From assembly GCF_003130705.1 (NCBI RefSeq), contig NZ_CP021354.1, positions 2,790,001 through 2,854,000 on the forward strand: a stretch of 64,000 bases of DNA. Reading direction: 5' to 3'. Position numbers and translations under genes: made by a program. This DNA comes from Rhodococcus oxybenzonivorans. Its GTDB lineage: Bacteria > Actinomycetota > Actinomycetes > Mycobacteriales > Mycobacteriaceae. Below the pieces are notes generated by a model. The model saw nothing but the letters and a program-made list of their open reading frames with translations, made no database searches and was not told the DNA's origin. Shown here piece after piece: positions 17,060 through 26,744 of the stretch. The number at the start of each line of letters is the position of its first letter. Position 1 is the stretch's first letter.

Positions 17060-19912
17060 GTGATCGACGCTGGAAGCCGTACATTCGCCGACCGCCATGT
17101 CGGCCCGAACGCGGCGGAACTCGCGCACATCCTCGACGTCGTGGGTGCCGGATCCCTGGACGACCTGGCGTCGAAGGCGGTCCCGGCCGCCATTCTCGAC
17201 GGCGTCGCGAATGGTGTGGCCGACGGGCTCGACGCTCTGCCTGCCCCGGTGTCCGAGCACGAGGCTCTCGCCGAACTTTCTGCACTCGCCGCCCAGAACA
17301 CCGTGGCGACCACGATGATCGGACTCGGGTACTACGACACCCTGACGCCTCCGGTTCTGCTCCGGAACATCATCGAGAATCCTGCGTGGTACACCGCCTA
17401 CACCCCGTACCAGCCGGAGATCAGCCAAGGGCGTCTCGAGGCTCTTCTGAACTTTCAGACGATGGTGGCCGATCTCACCGGTATGGAGGTCGCGAATTCG
17501 TCAATGCTCGACGAGGCGACCGCAGCCGCTGAGGCCATGACACTCCTGCGGCGCGCGAACAAGTCCAAGTCGCCGCGGTTCGTGGTGGATGCCGATCTGT
17601 ACCCGCAGACCCTCGCCGTGCTCGAGACCCGGGCCGAGCCTCTCGGTATCGACATCGTCGTCGCTGATCTGTCTGCCGGGCTGCCCGACGGTGACTTCTT
17701 CGGTGTCCTCGCTCAACTGCCGGGCGCGTCCGGCCGCGTCGTCGACTACACCGACGTCATCGTCGAGGCTCACGAGCGCGGCGCCCTCGTCGCGCTCGGC
17801 GCCGACCTCCTGGCCCTCACCCTGATCACGCCGCCCGGCGACATCGGCGCGGACGCCTGCTTCGGCACCACTCAGCGGTTCGGTGTCCCCATGGGGTTCG
17901 GCGGCCCGCACGCCGGGTACCTTGCCGTGCACACCAAGCATGCCCGCCAGCTACCCGGCCGCCTCGTCGGCGTGTCCGTGGACGCCGATGGTGACAAGGC
18001 GTATCGACTGGCTTTGCAGACCCGTGAACAGCACATTCGCCGGGAGAAGGCCACGTCGAACATCTGCACCGCCCAGGTGCTCCTTGCCGTTCTCGCGGCC
18101 ATGTACGCGAGCTATCACGGTGCGGAAGGCCTGAAGGCGATCGCGGAGCGCGTCGCGAATGCTGCGCACTCGCTCGCCGCCGCCCTCCGCAAGGCTGGGG
18201 TGACCGTGGTGCACGAGCACTTCTTCGACACCGTCCTCGTTCGCGTCGAGGGGCAGGCGTCGGCAGTCGTGGCCAAAGCCAAGGAGTCGGGAATCAACCT
18301 CCGCTTCGTCGATGCCGATCACGTCGGCATCGCCTGTGACGAAGCGACGGCCCCAGCACACCTCGAGAGCGTTCTCGCGGCATTCGGCGGTGCCGGTGCG
18401 GTCGGCGTCGAACCGGGCACCGCGGTGCCCCACTCTCAGCGCCGCGGCTCCGACTATCTCCAGCACGAGGCCTTCACGCGGTATCGCACCGAAACCGGGA
18501 TGCTGCGGTATCTGCGAGCGTTATCGGACAAGGACATCGCACTCGACCGCAGCATGATCCCGTTGGGTTCGTGCACCATGAAGCTCAACGCGACCGCCGA
18601 AATGGAAGCAATCACCTGGCCGGCGTTCGCCCGACTGCACCCGTTCGCACCCACCGGCGACGCGCCGGGGATTCTTCGCATCATCGAGGACCTCGAGAAC
18701 TGGCTCGTGGCCGTGACCGGTTACGACGCGGTCAGCCTGCAGCCGAATGCCGGCAGCCAGGGCGAGTACGCGGGACTCCTGGCGATCCGCAACTATCACC
18801 TGAGCCGCGGCGACGACCACCGCGACACCTGCCTGATTCCCTCGAGCGCCCACGGCACCAACGCGGCGTCCGCCGTCATGGCCGGTATGCGCGTGGAAGT
18901 GGTGGCCTGCCGACCCAACGGTGACGTCGATCTCGACGACCTGCGAGCGAAAATTGCCGACCATGCCGAGCGACTCGCCGCGATCATGATCACTTACCCG
19001 TCCACCCACGGCGTGTACGAGCACGAGATCGCCGACATCTGCGCTGCCGTCCACGACGCCGGAGGCCAGGTCTACGTGGACGGCGCCAACCTCAACGCCC
19101 TCGTCGGGCTGGCCCGACCCGGTCGGTTCGGCGGCGACGTCAGTCACCTGAACCTGCACAAGACGTTCTGCATCCCGCACGGCGGCGGTGGCCCCGGTGT
19201 CGGACCCATCGGCGTGCGCTCCCACCTGACGCCGTTCCTGCCCGGGCACCCGCTGGCGCCGGAACTCGGCACTGCCGGACCGATTTCTGCGGCACCCTAT
19301 GGAAGCGCCTCCATCCTGCCCATCACGTGGGCCTACATTCGGATGATGGGCGCGGTCGGACTCCGCCGGGCCAGCCTGACGGCCATCGCCTCGGCCAACT
19401 ACATCGCACGCCGCCTCGACGAGTACTTTCCCGTCCTCTACACGGGCGAGGGTGGAATGGTGGCCCACGAATGCATTCTCGACCTGCGTCCGATCACCAA
19501 GGACACCGGTGTCACTGTGGACGATGTGGCAAAGCGTCTCGCTGACTACGGTTTCCACGCCCCGACGATGAGCTTCCCGGTAGCCGGGACGCTGATGGTC
19601 GAGCCCACCGAGAGTGAGAACCTCGAGGAGATCGACGCCTTCTGTGAGGCGATGATCGCGATCCGTGCCGAAATCGACCGGGTAGGGGCAGGCGAGTGGC
19701 CGGTCGACGACAATCCGCTGCGCGGAGCCCCGCACACGGCGGGCTGCCTCGTTGCCGAGTGGAACCACCCGTACTCGCGAGAGGTCGCTGTCTTCCCCCG
19801 CGGCAAGGCTCGGCCGAAGGTGTGGCCTGCCGTGCGTCGCATCGACGGAGCGCACGGTGACCGCAATCTCGTATGCTCCTGCCCGCCGATCTCGGCATTC
19901 GAAGGGGCCTGA
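17060..19912 (+). CDS. gcvP: Glycine dehydrogenase (aminomethyl-transferring), P protein
   Basis: PLP enzyme that decarboxylates glycine and loads the aminomethyl group on lipoyl-GcvH. It has 950 residues, a single-chain form fusing both halves. [12 protein letters not shown] begins the N-terminal half; the second half has [14 protein letters not shown] and [11 protein letters not shown]. The PLP-binding Lys is in [19 protein letters not shown] at about residue 700. GTG 17060 is chosen over TTG 17048 because GGGAG precedes it by 5 bp and the family starts at this point. It is controlled by the glycine riboswitch immediately upstream. A strong hairpin follows the stop. Confidence 0.97.
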   Translation: MIDAGSRTFADRHVGPNAAELAHILDVVGAGSLDDLASKAVPAAILDGVANGVADGLDALPAPVSEHEALAELSALAAQNTVATTMIGLGYYDTLTPPVLLRNIIENPAWYTAYTPYQPEISQGRLEALLNFQTMVADLTGMEVANSSMLDEATAAAEAMTLLRRANKSKSPRFVVDADLYPQTLAVLETRAEPLGIDIVVADLSAGLPDGDFFGVLAQLPGASGRVVDYTDVIVEAHERGALVALGADLLALTLITPPGDIGADACFGTTQRFGVPMGFGGPHAGYLAVHTKHARQLPGRLVGVSVDADGDKAYRLALQTREQHIRREKATSNICTAQVLLAVLAAMYASYHGAEGLKAIAERVANAAHSLAAALRKAGVTVVHEHFFDTVLVRVEGQASAVVAKAKESGINLRFVDADHVGIACDEATAPAHLESVLAAFGGAGAVGVEPGTAVPHSQRRGSDYLQHEAFTRYRTETGMLRYLRALSDKDIALDRSMIPLGSCTMKLNATAEMEAITWPAFARLHPFAPTGDAPGILRIIEDLENWLVAVTGYDAVSLQPNAGSQGEYAGLLAIRNYHLSRGDDHRDTCLIPSSAHGTNAASAVMAGMRVEVVACRPNGDVDLDDLRAKIADHAERLAAIMITYPSTHGVYEHEIADICAAVHDAGGQVYVDGANLNALVGLARPGRFGGDVSHLNLHKTFCIPHGGGGPGVGPIGVRSHLTPFLPGHPLAPELGTAGPISAAPYGSASILPITWAYIRMMGAVGLRRASLTAIASANYIARRLDEYFPVLYTGEGGMVAHECILDLRPITKDTGVTVDDVAKRLADYGFHAPTMSFPVAGTLMVEPTESENLEEIDAFCEAMIAIRAEIDRVGAGEWPVDDNPLRGAPHTAGCLVAEWNHPYSREVAVFPRGKARPKVWPAVRRIDGAHGDRNLVCSCPPISAFEGA

Positions 19913-19917
19913 CGGCT

Positions 19918-19947
19918 GGGCCCGCCCTGCTCACCCGGGGCGGGCCC
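19918..19947. terminator. Bidirectional hairpin between gcvP and the phosphoesterase gene
   Basis: GGGCCCGCCC (19918-19927) and GGGCGGGCCC (19938-19947) form a perfect 10-bp stem with a 10-nt loop. It lies in the 43-bp gap between two convergent genes. There is no T-tract on either side. Confidence 0.65.
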
Positions 19948-19955
19948 GGATCGGG

Positions 19956-21113
19956 TCAGTCGGCGCGCACCAGTTCGAGGATTGTGATCTCCGGCGGTGC
20001 GGCGACGCGTACGGGCGGGCCCCAGGCGCCGACTCCGCGCGTGGTGTAGAGAACCGTGTTCCCGATCCGGTCCAGACCCGTCACCGAAGGTTGCTGCAGC
20101 GGCACGAGATAGCGGAGCGGCCACATCTGCCCGCCGTGCGTATGCCCCGACAGCTGAAGGTCCACACCCAGATCCGAGGCCTCCAGCGCCTGCCGTGGTT
20201 CGTGGGCGAGCAGCATCACGAATGTCGACGGATCACGTCCCGCGAGGGCTGCAGACAGGTCGGGCTCGTAGGGCGCCGGCGACGAGTAATCGTGAATGCC
20301 TGCGATGTCGATCGTTGCTTCGCCGCGGCGGAGAGCCACACGTTGGTTCCGGAGGGTGGCGATGCCCAGACGTTCCCAGACATCCAGCCAGCGGCCGCCG
20401 TCGTCGGCGTAGAACTCGTGGTTTCCGCTGACACCGAAAATCCCCATCGGTGCGCGAAGATCCGCGAGGGGTTCGAGGTCGGGCGCCACCTTGGACACCG
20501 TTCCGTCCACCAGGTCTCCCACAATCGCCACCAGGTCGGGTTTCTGCGCGTTGATCACATCCACGACCTCCCGAGTGAAGCCCACTCCTCGTGCGGGACC
20601 CACGTGGAGATCGGACACGAGGGCGACGCGCACACCCTCGAACTCGGGAGGAAGGCGCCGTAGCGGGACACGGACGCGTACCACCCTCGGGCGGGCGGCC
20701 TCGGCGACCCCGTATCCGGCGGCCACGACGGCGCCAACCGCGACAACCGACGTCGCGAGACGCAGGGTGCGGCGCCGGGACAGGTCGACCTGATCGGCAC
20801 TCTCGCCCCTGTGGCGCAACCGCGCGACAACGCGAACGACCAGCGAACCGATCGCAACCAGGAGCAGGCCCAGCACCAGATACAGCAGTGCTCCGAGCCA
20901 CGCCCATCCCACGAAACCGGGAGGTCGCGCCCATCCGGTGTCGAATACCTCACCGCTGCCGGCGCCGATCACGGCAAGAACCCACAGGACGACGAGGACG
21001 ACATCGACGACGACGGACCACGGCCGGGTCAGGCCCGTGGCCCGCACGAGCCGCCGGTGAAGCCACCAGGTGAGCAGGGCCAGGACGACGCCGAAGACAA
21101 CGACCCTCGTCAT
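19956..21113 (-). CDS. Membrane-anchored metallophosphoesterase
   Basis: A 385-residue calcineurin-like phosphoesterase. The N-terminal third holds four hydrophobic helices (WSVVVDVVLVVLWVLAVIG, AWLGALLYLVLGLLLVAIGSLVV and others). The catalytic domain begins near residue 155 with the metal-binding motifs VALVSDLHVGP, AIVGDLVDG, VSGNHEFY, LLAHEP and SGHTHGGQMWP. This resembles the YkuE/UDP-diacylglucosamine-hydrolase-like branch, but the substrate is not predictable. ATG 21113 matches the first membrane helix; the frame is open further to 21218 without similarity. Confidence 0.87.
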   Translation of the reverse strand: MTRVVVFGVVLALLTWWLHRRLVRATGLTRPWSVVVDVVLVVLWVLAVIGAGSGEVFDTGWARPPGFVGWAWLGALLYLVLGLLLVAIGSLVVRVVARLRHRGESADQVDLSRRRTLRLATSVVAVGAVVAAGYGVAEAARPRVVRVRVPLRRLPPEFEGVRVALVSDLHVGPARGVGFTREVVDVINAQKPDLVAIVGDLVDGTVSKVAPDLEPLADLRAPMGIFGVSGNHEFYADDGGRWLDVWERLGIATLRNQRVALRRGEATIDIAGIHDYSSPAPYEPDLSAALAGRDPSTFVMLLAHEPRQALEASDLGVDLQLSGHTHGGQMWPLRYLVPLQQPSVTGLDRIGNTVLYTTRGVGAWGPPVRVAAPPEITILELVRAD

Positions 21114-21302
21114 CGGACGTCCGCGGGGGAAGCGGCCCGCTGTGACACGGGTACGAGCGGGTGAGGGGGTCGAGTCTCCGGATACATGGCAGTGCTTTCT
21201 GTCACGGTGTCGTCGCACCCGTCGACGACGTCAGCGGGGTCCTTACGAGGTGATGTTCCGGTGCGGTCGGGCGCCGATGCCCGTCTCCCGGTGCGGGAAG
21301 AG

Positions 21303-23090
21303 TCAAGACAACAACTTGCCGATGGCAGTGGCCAAAGCGGGTCCGTCCGAGGAGGGGACCTTCTCGAGCGACCCGCCGGTGCGATCGGCGACGGCCTGAA
21401 GGGTATTGAGATCAGAGTTCTGTCCGATGGTCACGATGTCGATGCGAACAGGCTTGGACGGATCGCCCGCGGCTGCGAGGGACGCCAACAGATCGGCGCG
21501 GGTGAGCGAACCGTCGTCGTTGGCGCCGTCGGTCAGGAGCAGCACCGAGTTCGTGCGTCCCGGGGTGTATCCGGCGACCGCGCTCTTGTACGCAGCCTCG
21601 AGCGAAGCGTAGGTGGCCGTGCCGGCGGCCGGGACGGCCTTCGCCAGCCGGGCACCCAGGGCTTGCCTGCGGCTTCCCTCGATGAAACCACCGGCCGAGA
21701 GCGGGCCGGTGGCAACCACCGTCGTGTAGGGGCGGGTTCCGTCGAGGTTGGTGCTGTATTCCCACAACCCCAGGCTCGAGGCGTCCGGCGAGCGGCTGAC
21801 CTGGGCCGCCAGAGCCGCAGTCGTATTCGTCAAGCGTGAGGTGGGTCCCTCGCCGGCACCCATCGAACTCGACACGTCGAGCAGAATTGTCGACGTCCGT
21901 TCGGTGACGGGATTGCGGATGACCCCCATCATCGCTTCGGTGGCCGCGGAATCCGCGGGCAACAGCGTGGTGGGGAAGCCGGGGAACGTCAAGGCTGTGT
22001 TGTCCGGCCTGCCAAGTCCCTCCACCCTGAAGCCCGCATCAGCGAGCACCTGACCCTGCTCCGGCTCGCGAAGAAACTCCGTGAACTGGGCAGCGGCCCG
22101 GCTCTGCGTCTCGTCGACAGCGGGCCCCGACAAGATGGCCGCCGGATGATCCGCTACCGGGGTCGCGCCCTTCGGCAGGAAAGTGGTGACATCGGAGCCG
22201 GGGGCCTCGCGCAGCGCCCGGTAAACCTGCTGTTCGGTGACCGGCACCGCGTGAATGCCCTCCATGGACGGGTCGTCCGCGTCGGCGAGGAGGGTGAGGG
22301 CCTCGCGCGTCGTCGCCGGCTTCGCGCCGGGCAGTGCTTGATACCCGAGCGCCAGCCCGGTGAGCGCGGAGGTGACCTGGATCGATCCGGCCTGCTCGGC
22401 GGTGATCGGGCCGGCAGAATCGCCGGCAACGGAGGCGGCGACGGCTTCGACCGCCAATTCTGTACTGCCGGAGCCGGATCCGACGGGTAGCGCCAATCCC
22501 AGGCTTCCCCACTCGGAGAGCCCGAGGGTCGCCAATGACCCTCGCCCTGTCTGCAGCGACGGCAGATCTTTCCACTCGACGGCAGCGGTGGTCAGGGCGT
22601 TCTCGAACTCGGCTCGGACGGCGAGCACCACGGGGCTCGCGGCAAGGGGACGAGCCTCGCCGTTGACTACGGCGGGCGGCACCTGACGGACCCATTGTGA
22701 ACTGGACGGAATCCACAATGCAGGACGCGGGCCGAGAAGCTTGTCGTCCCACGCGCCGTCCGGGCCTGTGATCAGGGCATCGCGCACCTCGCTGGAGTCG
22801 ACCGGCGTGACGGTGACGGAGATGCAGTGATCACGGATGACGGGGGAGGTGGCGGTGAAGCGGTTCGCGAGAGTCCGGATGTCTGCCGCGATGTCCGGGT
22901 CGGCTGCGACACCGAGCACACTGTCACCCTCGACACACGCGCCGGCCGCTGCGGCACCCTGATCTTTGATTCGGTCAGCCAGCTGGAACCAGCCGAACAC
23001 CCCAACGACGATCACCACGACGAGACCGAGCGCGATCAGGGGTCCCTTACTGACACCCCTGGCACCCTTTCCGCCGCGATGATTTCCCAC
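21303..23090 (-). CDS. Solute-binding-like plus von Willebrand A domain protein (Rv1836c-like)
   Basis: A 595-residue membrane-anchored protein. A basic N-terminus and one helix (LIALGLVVVIVVGVFGWF) are followed by an extracytoplasmic region resembling bacterial solute-binding proteins (ADPDIAADIRTLANRFTAT; PALWIPSSSQWV). A C-terminal VWA domain carries the metal-ion-dependent adhesion site DVSSSMG at about residue 405 and LLLTDGANDDG. It has no ABC partner here. It sits directly downstream of glcB on the same strand, as in M. tuberculosis. The function is unknown; the fold suggests ligand or protein binding at the envelope. Confidence 0.83.
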   Translation of the reverse strand: MGNHRGGKGARGVSKGPLIALGLVVVIVVGVFGWFQLADRIKDQGAAAAGACVEGDSVLGVAADPDIAADIRTLANRFTATSPVIRDHCISVTVTPVDSSEVRDALITGPDGAWDDKLLGPRPALWIPSSSQWVRQVPPAVVNGEARPLAASPVVLAVRAEFENALTTAAVEWKDLPSLQTGRGSLATLGLSEWGSLGLALPVGSGSGSTELAVEAVAASVAGDSAGPITAEQAGSIQVTSALTGLALGYQALPGAKPATTREALTLLADADDPSMEGIHAVPVTEQQVYRALREAPGSDVTTFLPKGATPVADHPAAILSGPAVDETQSRAAAQFTEFLREPEQGQVLADAGFRVEGLGRPDNTALTFPGFPTTLLPADSAATEAMMGVIRNPVTERTSTILLDVSSSMGAGEGPTSRLTNTTAALAAQVSRSPDASSLGLWEYSTNLDGTRPYTTVVATGPLSAGGFIEGSRRQALGARLAKAVPAAGTATYASLEAAYKSAVAGYTPGRTNSVLLLTDGANDDGSLTRADLLASLAAAGDPSKPVRIDIVTIGQNSDLNTLQAVADRTGGSLEKVPSSDGPALATAIGKLLS

Positions 23091-23170
23091 GTGGTTACCT
23101 GTTTCTGTCGGTCGAGTCGATCGAAGTCGACTTCCGCAGTGTAGTGAAGCGCGGAGCGGAAGCCGGAAAA

Positions 23171-23204
23171 GCGGCCCCCGTCACCAGGTGATGACGGGGG
23201 CCGC
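23171..23204 (-). terminator. Intrinsic terminator of glcB
   Basis: GCGGCCCCCGTCA and TGACGGGGGCCGC (13-bp perfect stem, 8-nt loop) lie 17 bp past the glcB stop. On the minus strand the stem is followed by TTTTCC, as expected of a Rho-independent terminator. Confidence 0.85.
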
Positions 23205-23220
23205 TGACCGTGCGCAGTGC

Positions 23221-25404
23221 TCAGGCGTTGGCGGCCTTGTACTCGCGACGACGGCGGTGCAGGATCGGTTCCGTGTAACCGCTGGGCTGCTTGCCGCCTT
23301 CGAGGATCAGTTCCTTCGCCGCCTGGAATGCGATGCTGTCATCGAAGTTCGGCGCCATCGGGCGGTACGTCACATCGGCCTCGTTCTGGCGGTCGACAAC
23401 CGGTGCCATCCGCTCGAGGCTGGCGACGACGTCGTCCTCGGTGACGATGTCGTGGCGCAGCCAGTTCGCGAGGAGCTGGCTGGAGATCCGCAGCGTGGCA
23501 CGGTCCTCCATCAAGGCGACGTCGTGGATATCGGGCACTTTCGAGCAGCCGACGCCGGCGGTGATCCAGCGGACGACGTAACCGAGGATGGACTGGCAGT
23601 TGTTGTCCAGTTCCTCCTTCTTCTCTGCCTCGGACCAGTCGGTGCTCGGGGCGAGAGGAATGGTCAGGATGTCGCCGAGGGTGACCCGCGGCTTGCCCTT
23701 CAGTTCGTCCTGAACAGCGAAGACGTCGACCTGGTGGTAATGGGTGGCGTGCAGGGTGGCGCCGGTGGGGGACGGAACCCATGCGGTGTTCGCGCCGGCC
23801 TGTGGGTGACCGATCTTCTGCTCGAGCATCTCGGCCATCAGCTCGGTCATGGCCCACATGCCCTTGCCGATCTGGGCCTTACCCTGCAGTCCGGCGGCCA
23901 GACCGGTGTCGACGTTCCAGTCCTCGTAGGCAGCGATCCACTTCTGCTTCTTCATCTCGGCCTTGCGGACCATCGGTCCGGCCTCCATCGAGGTGTGAAT
24001 TTCGTCGCCGGTGCGGTCGAGGAATCCGGTGTTGATGAACACCACCCGCTCCGACGCCTCCTTGATGCAGGCGGCCAGGTTGACCGTGGTGCGGCGCTCT
24101 TCATCCATGATCCCCACCTTGAGGGTGTTGGCGGGCAGCCCGAGGACTTCCTCGACACGGCTGAAGAGTTCGGTGGTGAACGCGACTTCCTCGGGACCGT
24201 GCTGTTTGGGTTTGACGATGTAGATGGAACCGGTCCGGCTGTTGTCGAGGGGGCCGTTGGCCTCGCTGATGGACAGTCCGTGGACCGCGCAGAGGCTGGT
24301 GACGAGAGCGTCGAGGATGCCCTCGGGCACTTCGTTGCCGTCCGAGTCGAGCACTGCCGGGTTGGTCATCAAGTGACCGACGTTGCGCACGAACAGCAGC
24401 GACCGTCCGTGCAGCGAGAGTTCGCTGCCGTCGGGTGCGGTGTAGGTGCGGTCGGCGTTGAGCTTGCGCGTGAAGGACTTTCCGCCCTTGGCGATCTCCT
24501 CGACCAGGTCGCCACGGTTGAGGCCGAGCCAGTTCCGGTAACCGATCACCTTGTCGTCCGCGTCGACCGCGGCAACCGAGTCTTCGAAGTCCATGATCGT
24601 GGTGACCGCGGACTCCAGGACGACGTCCTTGACACCGGCGGCGTCGGTCTTGCCGATCGGGGACTCGGCGTCGATCTGGATCTCGGCGTGCAATCCGTTG
24701 TTGCGGAGCAGAACGCTCGTGGGGGAGTCCTTCTCACCGAGGTAGCCGACGAACTTCTCCGGCTGCGCGAGAGTCGTGATGTTGCCGCCGTCGAGTTCGA
24801 CCTTCAGCTCCGCCCCGTCGACGAAGTACCGGGTGGAGTCGGCGTGCGACCCGGACGCCAGGGGTGCCGCGGTGTCGAGGAACTGGCGAGCCCACGCAAT
24901 CACCTTGTCGCCACGGACCTTGTTGTACCCGCTGCCCTTCTCCGCGCCGCCTTCCTCGGGGATGGCGTTGGTTCCGTAGAGGGCGTCGTACAGCGATCCC
25001 CACCGCGCGTTCGAGGCGTTGAGGGCGAACCGAGCGTTCAGAATGGGCACGACCAGCTGCGGGCCTGCCGTCGACGTGATCTCGTTGTCGACGTTCGCGG
25101 TCGAGACCTCGAACGGTTCCGGAGCGGGAACCAGGTAACCGATCTCCTCGAGAAATTCCTTGTACTCCGCCGCGTCGATGGGCTTGCCGGCGCGGTCACG
25201 GTGCCACTCATCGATGCGGGACTGCAGTTCGTCACGCTTCGCGAGGAGGTCCCGGTTCTTCGGGGCGAGGTCGTGAACAACCTTGTCGGCGCCGGCCCAG
25301 AAGGCGTCGACATCGACTCCGGTTCCGGGAAGAGCTTCATTCCCGACGAAGTCGTAGAGAACCTTGGCGACCTGAAGACCGCCGACCTGAACACGCTCAG
25401 TCAT
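23221..25404 (-). CDS. glcB: Malate synthase G
   Basis: Condenses glyoxylate and acetyl-CoA to malate, the second step of the glyoxylate shunt. The 727-residue length is that of the monomeric G form. Visible motifs are [14 protein letters not shown] with the conserved acidic residues, [49 protein letters not shown] and [24 protein letters not shown] 25404 begins [21 protein letters not shown], the usual N-terminus. It is monocistronic or followed by the VWA gene; a strong terminator lies just after the stop. Confidence 0.97.
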   Translation of the reverse strand: MTERVQVGGLQVAKVLYDFVGNEALPGTGVDVDAFWAGADKVVHDLAPKNRDLLAKRDELQSRIDEWHRDRAGKPIDAAEYKEFLEEIGYLVPAPEPFEVSTANVDNEITSTAGPQLVVPILNARFALNASNARWGSLYDALYGTNAIPEEGGAEKGSGYNKVRGDKVIAWARQFLDTAAPLASGSHADSTRYFVDGAELKVELDGGNITTLAQPEKFVGYLGEKDSPTSVLLRNNGLHAEIQIDAESPIGKTDAAGVKDVVLESAVTTIMDFEDSVAAVDADDKVIGYRNWLGLNRGDLVEEIAKGGKSFTRKLNADRTYTAPDGSELSLHGRSLLFVRNVGHLMTNPAVLDSDGNEVPEGILDALVTSLCAVHGLSISEANGPLDNSRTGSIYIVKPKQHGPEEVAFTTELFSRVEEVLGLPANTLKVGIMDEERRTTVNLAACIKEASERVVFINTGFLDRTGDEIHTSMEAGPMVRKAEMKKQKWIAAYEDWNVDTGLAAGLQGKAQIGKGMWAMTELMAEMLEQKIGHPQAGANTAWVPSPTGATLHATHYHQVDVFAVQDELKGKPRVTLGDILTIPLAPSTDWSEAEKKEELDNNCQSILGYVVRWITAGVGCSKVPDIHDVALMEDRATLRISSQLLANWLRHDIVTEDDVVASLERMAPVVDRQNEADVTYRPMAPNFDDSIAFQAAKELILEGGKQPSGYTEPILHRRRREYKAANA

Positions 25405-25516
25405 GAATAGCCTCACTCTTCCGCTATCGGAGCACCGGACGGGTGCCATGAATCGCGACCAATGTTACCTGGGAGTAAAGGCGTGGGGCCGACTACGTCC
25501 GGCCTGCCGGATGCGT

Positions 25517-26482
25517 TCAGACCTTCCCGCCGGTGGAAGGCTCGAAGACCGGGGTTTCCGGCAGTGTGGACAACTCGTGCCCGGTGCCGAAACGCTGCAA
25601 GTCGCCCGCGGCCTCGGCTGCGCTGAGGCGCGAGCGGCGCCATGCGACCACCAGCAGTCCCGCCCACAACCCGACGAGCAGGACACAGCCGAATGCCGAC
25701 AGCACTCCGCTCACGTCGAACGTCGAAAATAGCTTCTGTGCGTTGGTGATCACGATGATCCCCCCGACACCGGTCCCGAGCAGCGTCGCCGGGACTCGGC
25801 TCACCAGCCACGCTGCCAGGGGTGCAGCGAGGACTCCGCCCAGCGCCAGTCCGGCGATGATCAGCAGGTTGTCGAAGAAGGCGCTACCGAGGCCGAAGAT
25901 GAAGCCGAGACTGGCCGCACCGGACACCAGGAACTCCGAGGCGCTGACAGACCCGATGACGGTCCGCGGTGCAGTTTTGCCGCGGGAGAGCAGGGTGCTC
26001 GACGTGATCGGACCCCAACCACCGCCACCGCTCGCGTCGATGAATCCACCGAACAAACCCAGCGGCGAAAGAAAAGCGGCCGTATGAGGGGAGGTTCGGG
26101 CGCCGTCGACTACCGGCGGCCGGATCGAGAACCGGAGCAGCACATAGATTCCGATGGCCAGCAGAATGGTGGCTGTCACGGGGGCCGCCGCTGCGGTCGA
26201 CAAGCGGGACAGGACGACGGCACCGAAAAAGGACCCGATCGCGCCGGGCACGCCGAGTCGCAGGACGAGCGACCAGTCGATGTTGCGGAATCGCCAATGC
26301 GCCGCCCCCGAAGCGAGGGTCGTGCCGACCTCCGCGAAGTGGACGGCAGCGCTCGCCTGCGCCGGCCCGACCCCACTGACGACGAGCAGGGTCGTGGCGG
26401 TCACACCGAAAGCCATCCCGAGCGCTCCGTCTACCAGTTGGGCACCCACGCCGACCAGCGTGAAGATCAAGAGCTTGAACAT
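25517..26482 (-). CDS. TauE/SafE-family (TSUP) membrane permease
   Basis: A 321-residue permease of the sulfite exporter TauE/SafE family, with eight or so hydrophobic helices. The family repeats are visible: VGVGAQLVDGALGMAFGVTATTLL at the N-terminus and GGFIDASGGGGWGPITSSTLL in the second half, with GAVVLSRLS between. Such proteins move sulfite, sulfonates or related anions. The link to sulfur here is strengthened by the upstream leader peptide ending in two Cys codons at 26542-26595. GGAG precedes ATG 26482 by 6 bp. Confidence 0.88.
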   Translation of the reverse strand: MFKLLIFTLVGVGAQLVDGALGMAFGVTATTLLVVSGVGPAQASAAVHFAEVGTTLASGAAHWRFRNIDWSLVLRLGVPGAIGSFFGAVVLSRLSTAAAAPVTATILLAIGIYVLLRFSIRPPVVDGARTSPHTAAFLSPLGLFGGFIDASGGGGWGPITSSTLLSRGKTAPRTVIGSVSASEFLVSGAASLGFIFGLGSAFFDNLLIIAGLALGGVLAAPLAAWLVSRVPATLLGTGVGGIIVITNAQKLFSTFDVSGVLSAFGCVLLVGLWAGLLVVAWRRSRLSAAEAAGDLQRFGTGHELSTLPETPVFEPSTGGKV

Positions 26483-26509
26483 CGGGACTCCGAGCGGGGG
26501 AAGCGAACG

Positions 26510-26557
26510 TCAGGGCAGTGAAAGACCGGCCCGAAGGCCGGTCAGCAACATCCCTGA
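26510..26557 (-). promoter_or_regulatory. Nested attenuator-like hairpin in the permease leader
   Basis: Read on the minus strand, GACCGGCC-TTCG-GGCCGGTC (26524-26543) is an 8-bp stem with a stable TTCG loop followed by TTTC. An outer 6-bp stem, TCAGGG (26557-26552) with CCCTGA (26515-26510), encloses it. The left outer arm lies inside the leader peptide codons for Gln-Gly, and the leader stop codon overlaps the base of the inner stem. A ribosome on the leader peptide would therefore change the folding. Confidence 0.6.
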
Positions 26558-26595
26558 TCGAAAGCATGACCCCGGCGCGACGGCCAGAACGGCAT
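26542..26595 (-). CDS. Cys-Cys leader peptide upstream of the TauE/SafE permease
   Basis: A 17-codon open frame on the minus strand encodes MPFWPSRRGHAFDQGCC and stops at TGA. Two adjacent Cys codons (TGT TGC) are the last two, at the foot of the hairpin at 26524-26543. The permease start is 60 bp downstream. Polycysteine leader peptides that control sulfur genes by translational or transcriptional attenuation are known in mycobacteria and other actinobacteria. The peptide itself probably has no function; the act of translating it is the sensor. No clear promoter could be placed upstream. Confidence 0.65.
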   Translation of the reverse strand: MPFWPSRRGHAFDQGCC

Positions 26596-26705
26596 GAGAG
26601 CGAGCACGGCCGCGGGGCCTGCCATCGCGCTCGAGCCGTTCATGGACACTCCGTATGCCGTGAGAGGAGGCGCGGAGTACCCGCGCACGTCGTTCGAGAT
26701 TAGCG

Positions 26706-26738
26706 GGGCGGCTCGACGCCTGTCACGTCGACCCGCCC
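26706..26738 (-). terminator. Hairpin after the saccharopine-dehydrogenase-like gene
   Basis: GGGCGG-c-TCGACG and CGTCGA-c-CCGCCC form a 13-position stem with one C-C mismatch and a 7-nt loop, 7 bp beyond the stop at 26745. It separates this gene from the leader of the permease. There is no U-tract. Confidence 0.55.
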
Positions 26739-26744
26739 AGCCCG

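Noticed and set aside
23188..25410. 740-codon open frame on the plus strand
   Set aside because: It is the antisense shadow of glcB, whose protein matches malate synthase G throughout; high G+C keeps the opposite frame open.
26510..26680. SAM-IV or other SAM riboswitch before the TauE/SafE permease
   Set aside because: Strings such as GGTCATG and a GGCC hairpin resemble it, but the conserved CCGGCAACC core is missing; the Cys-Cys leader explains the region better.
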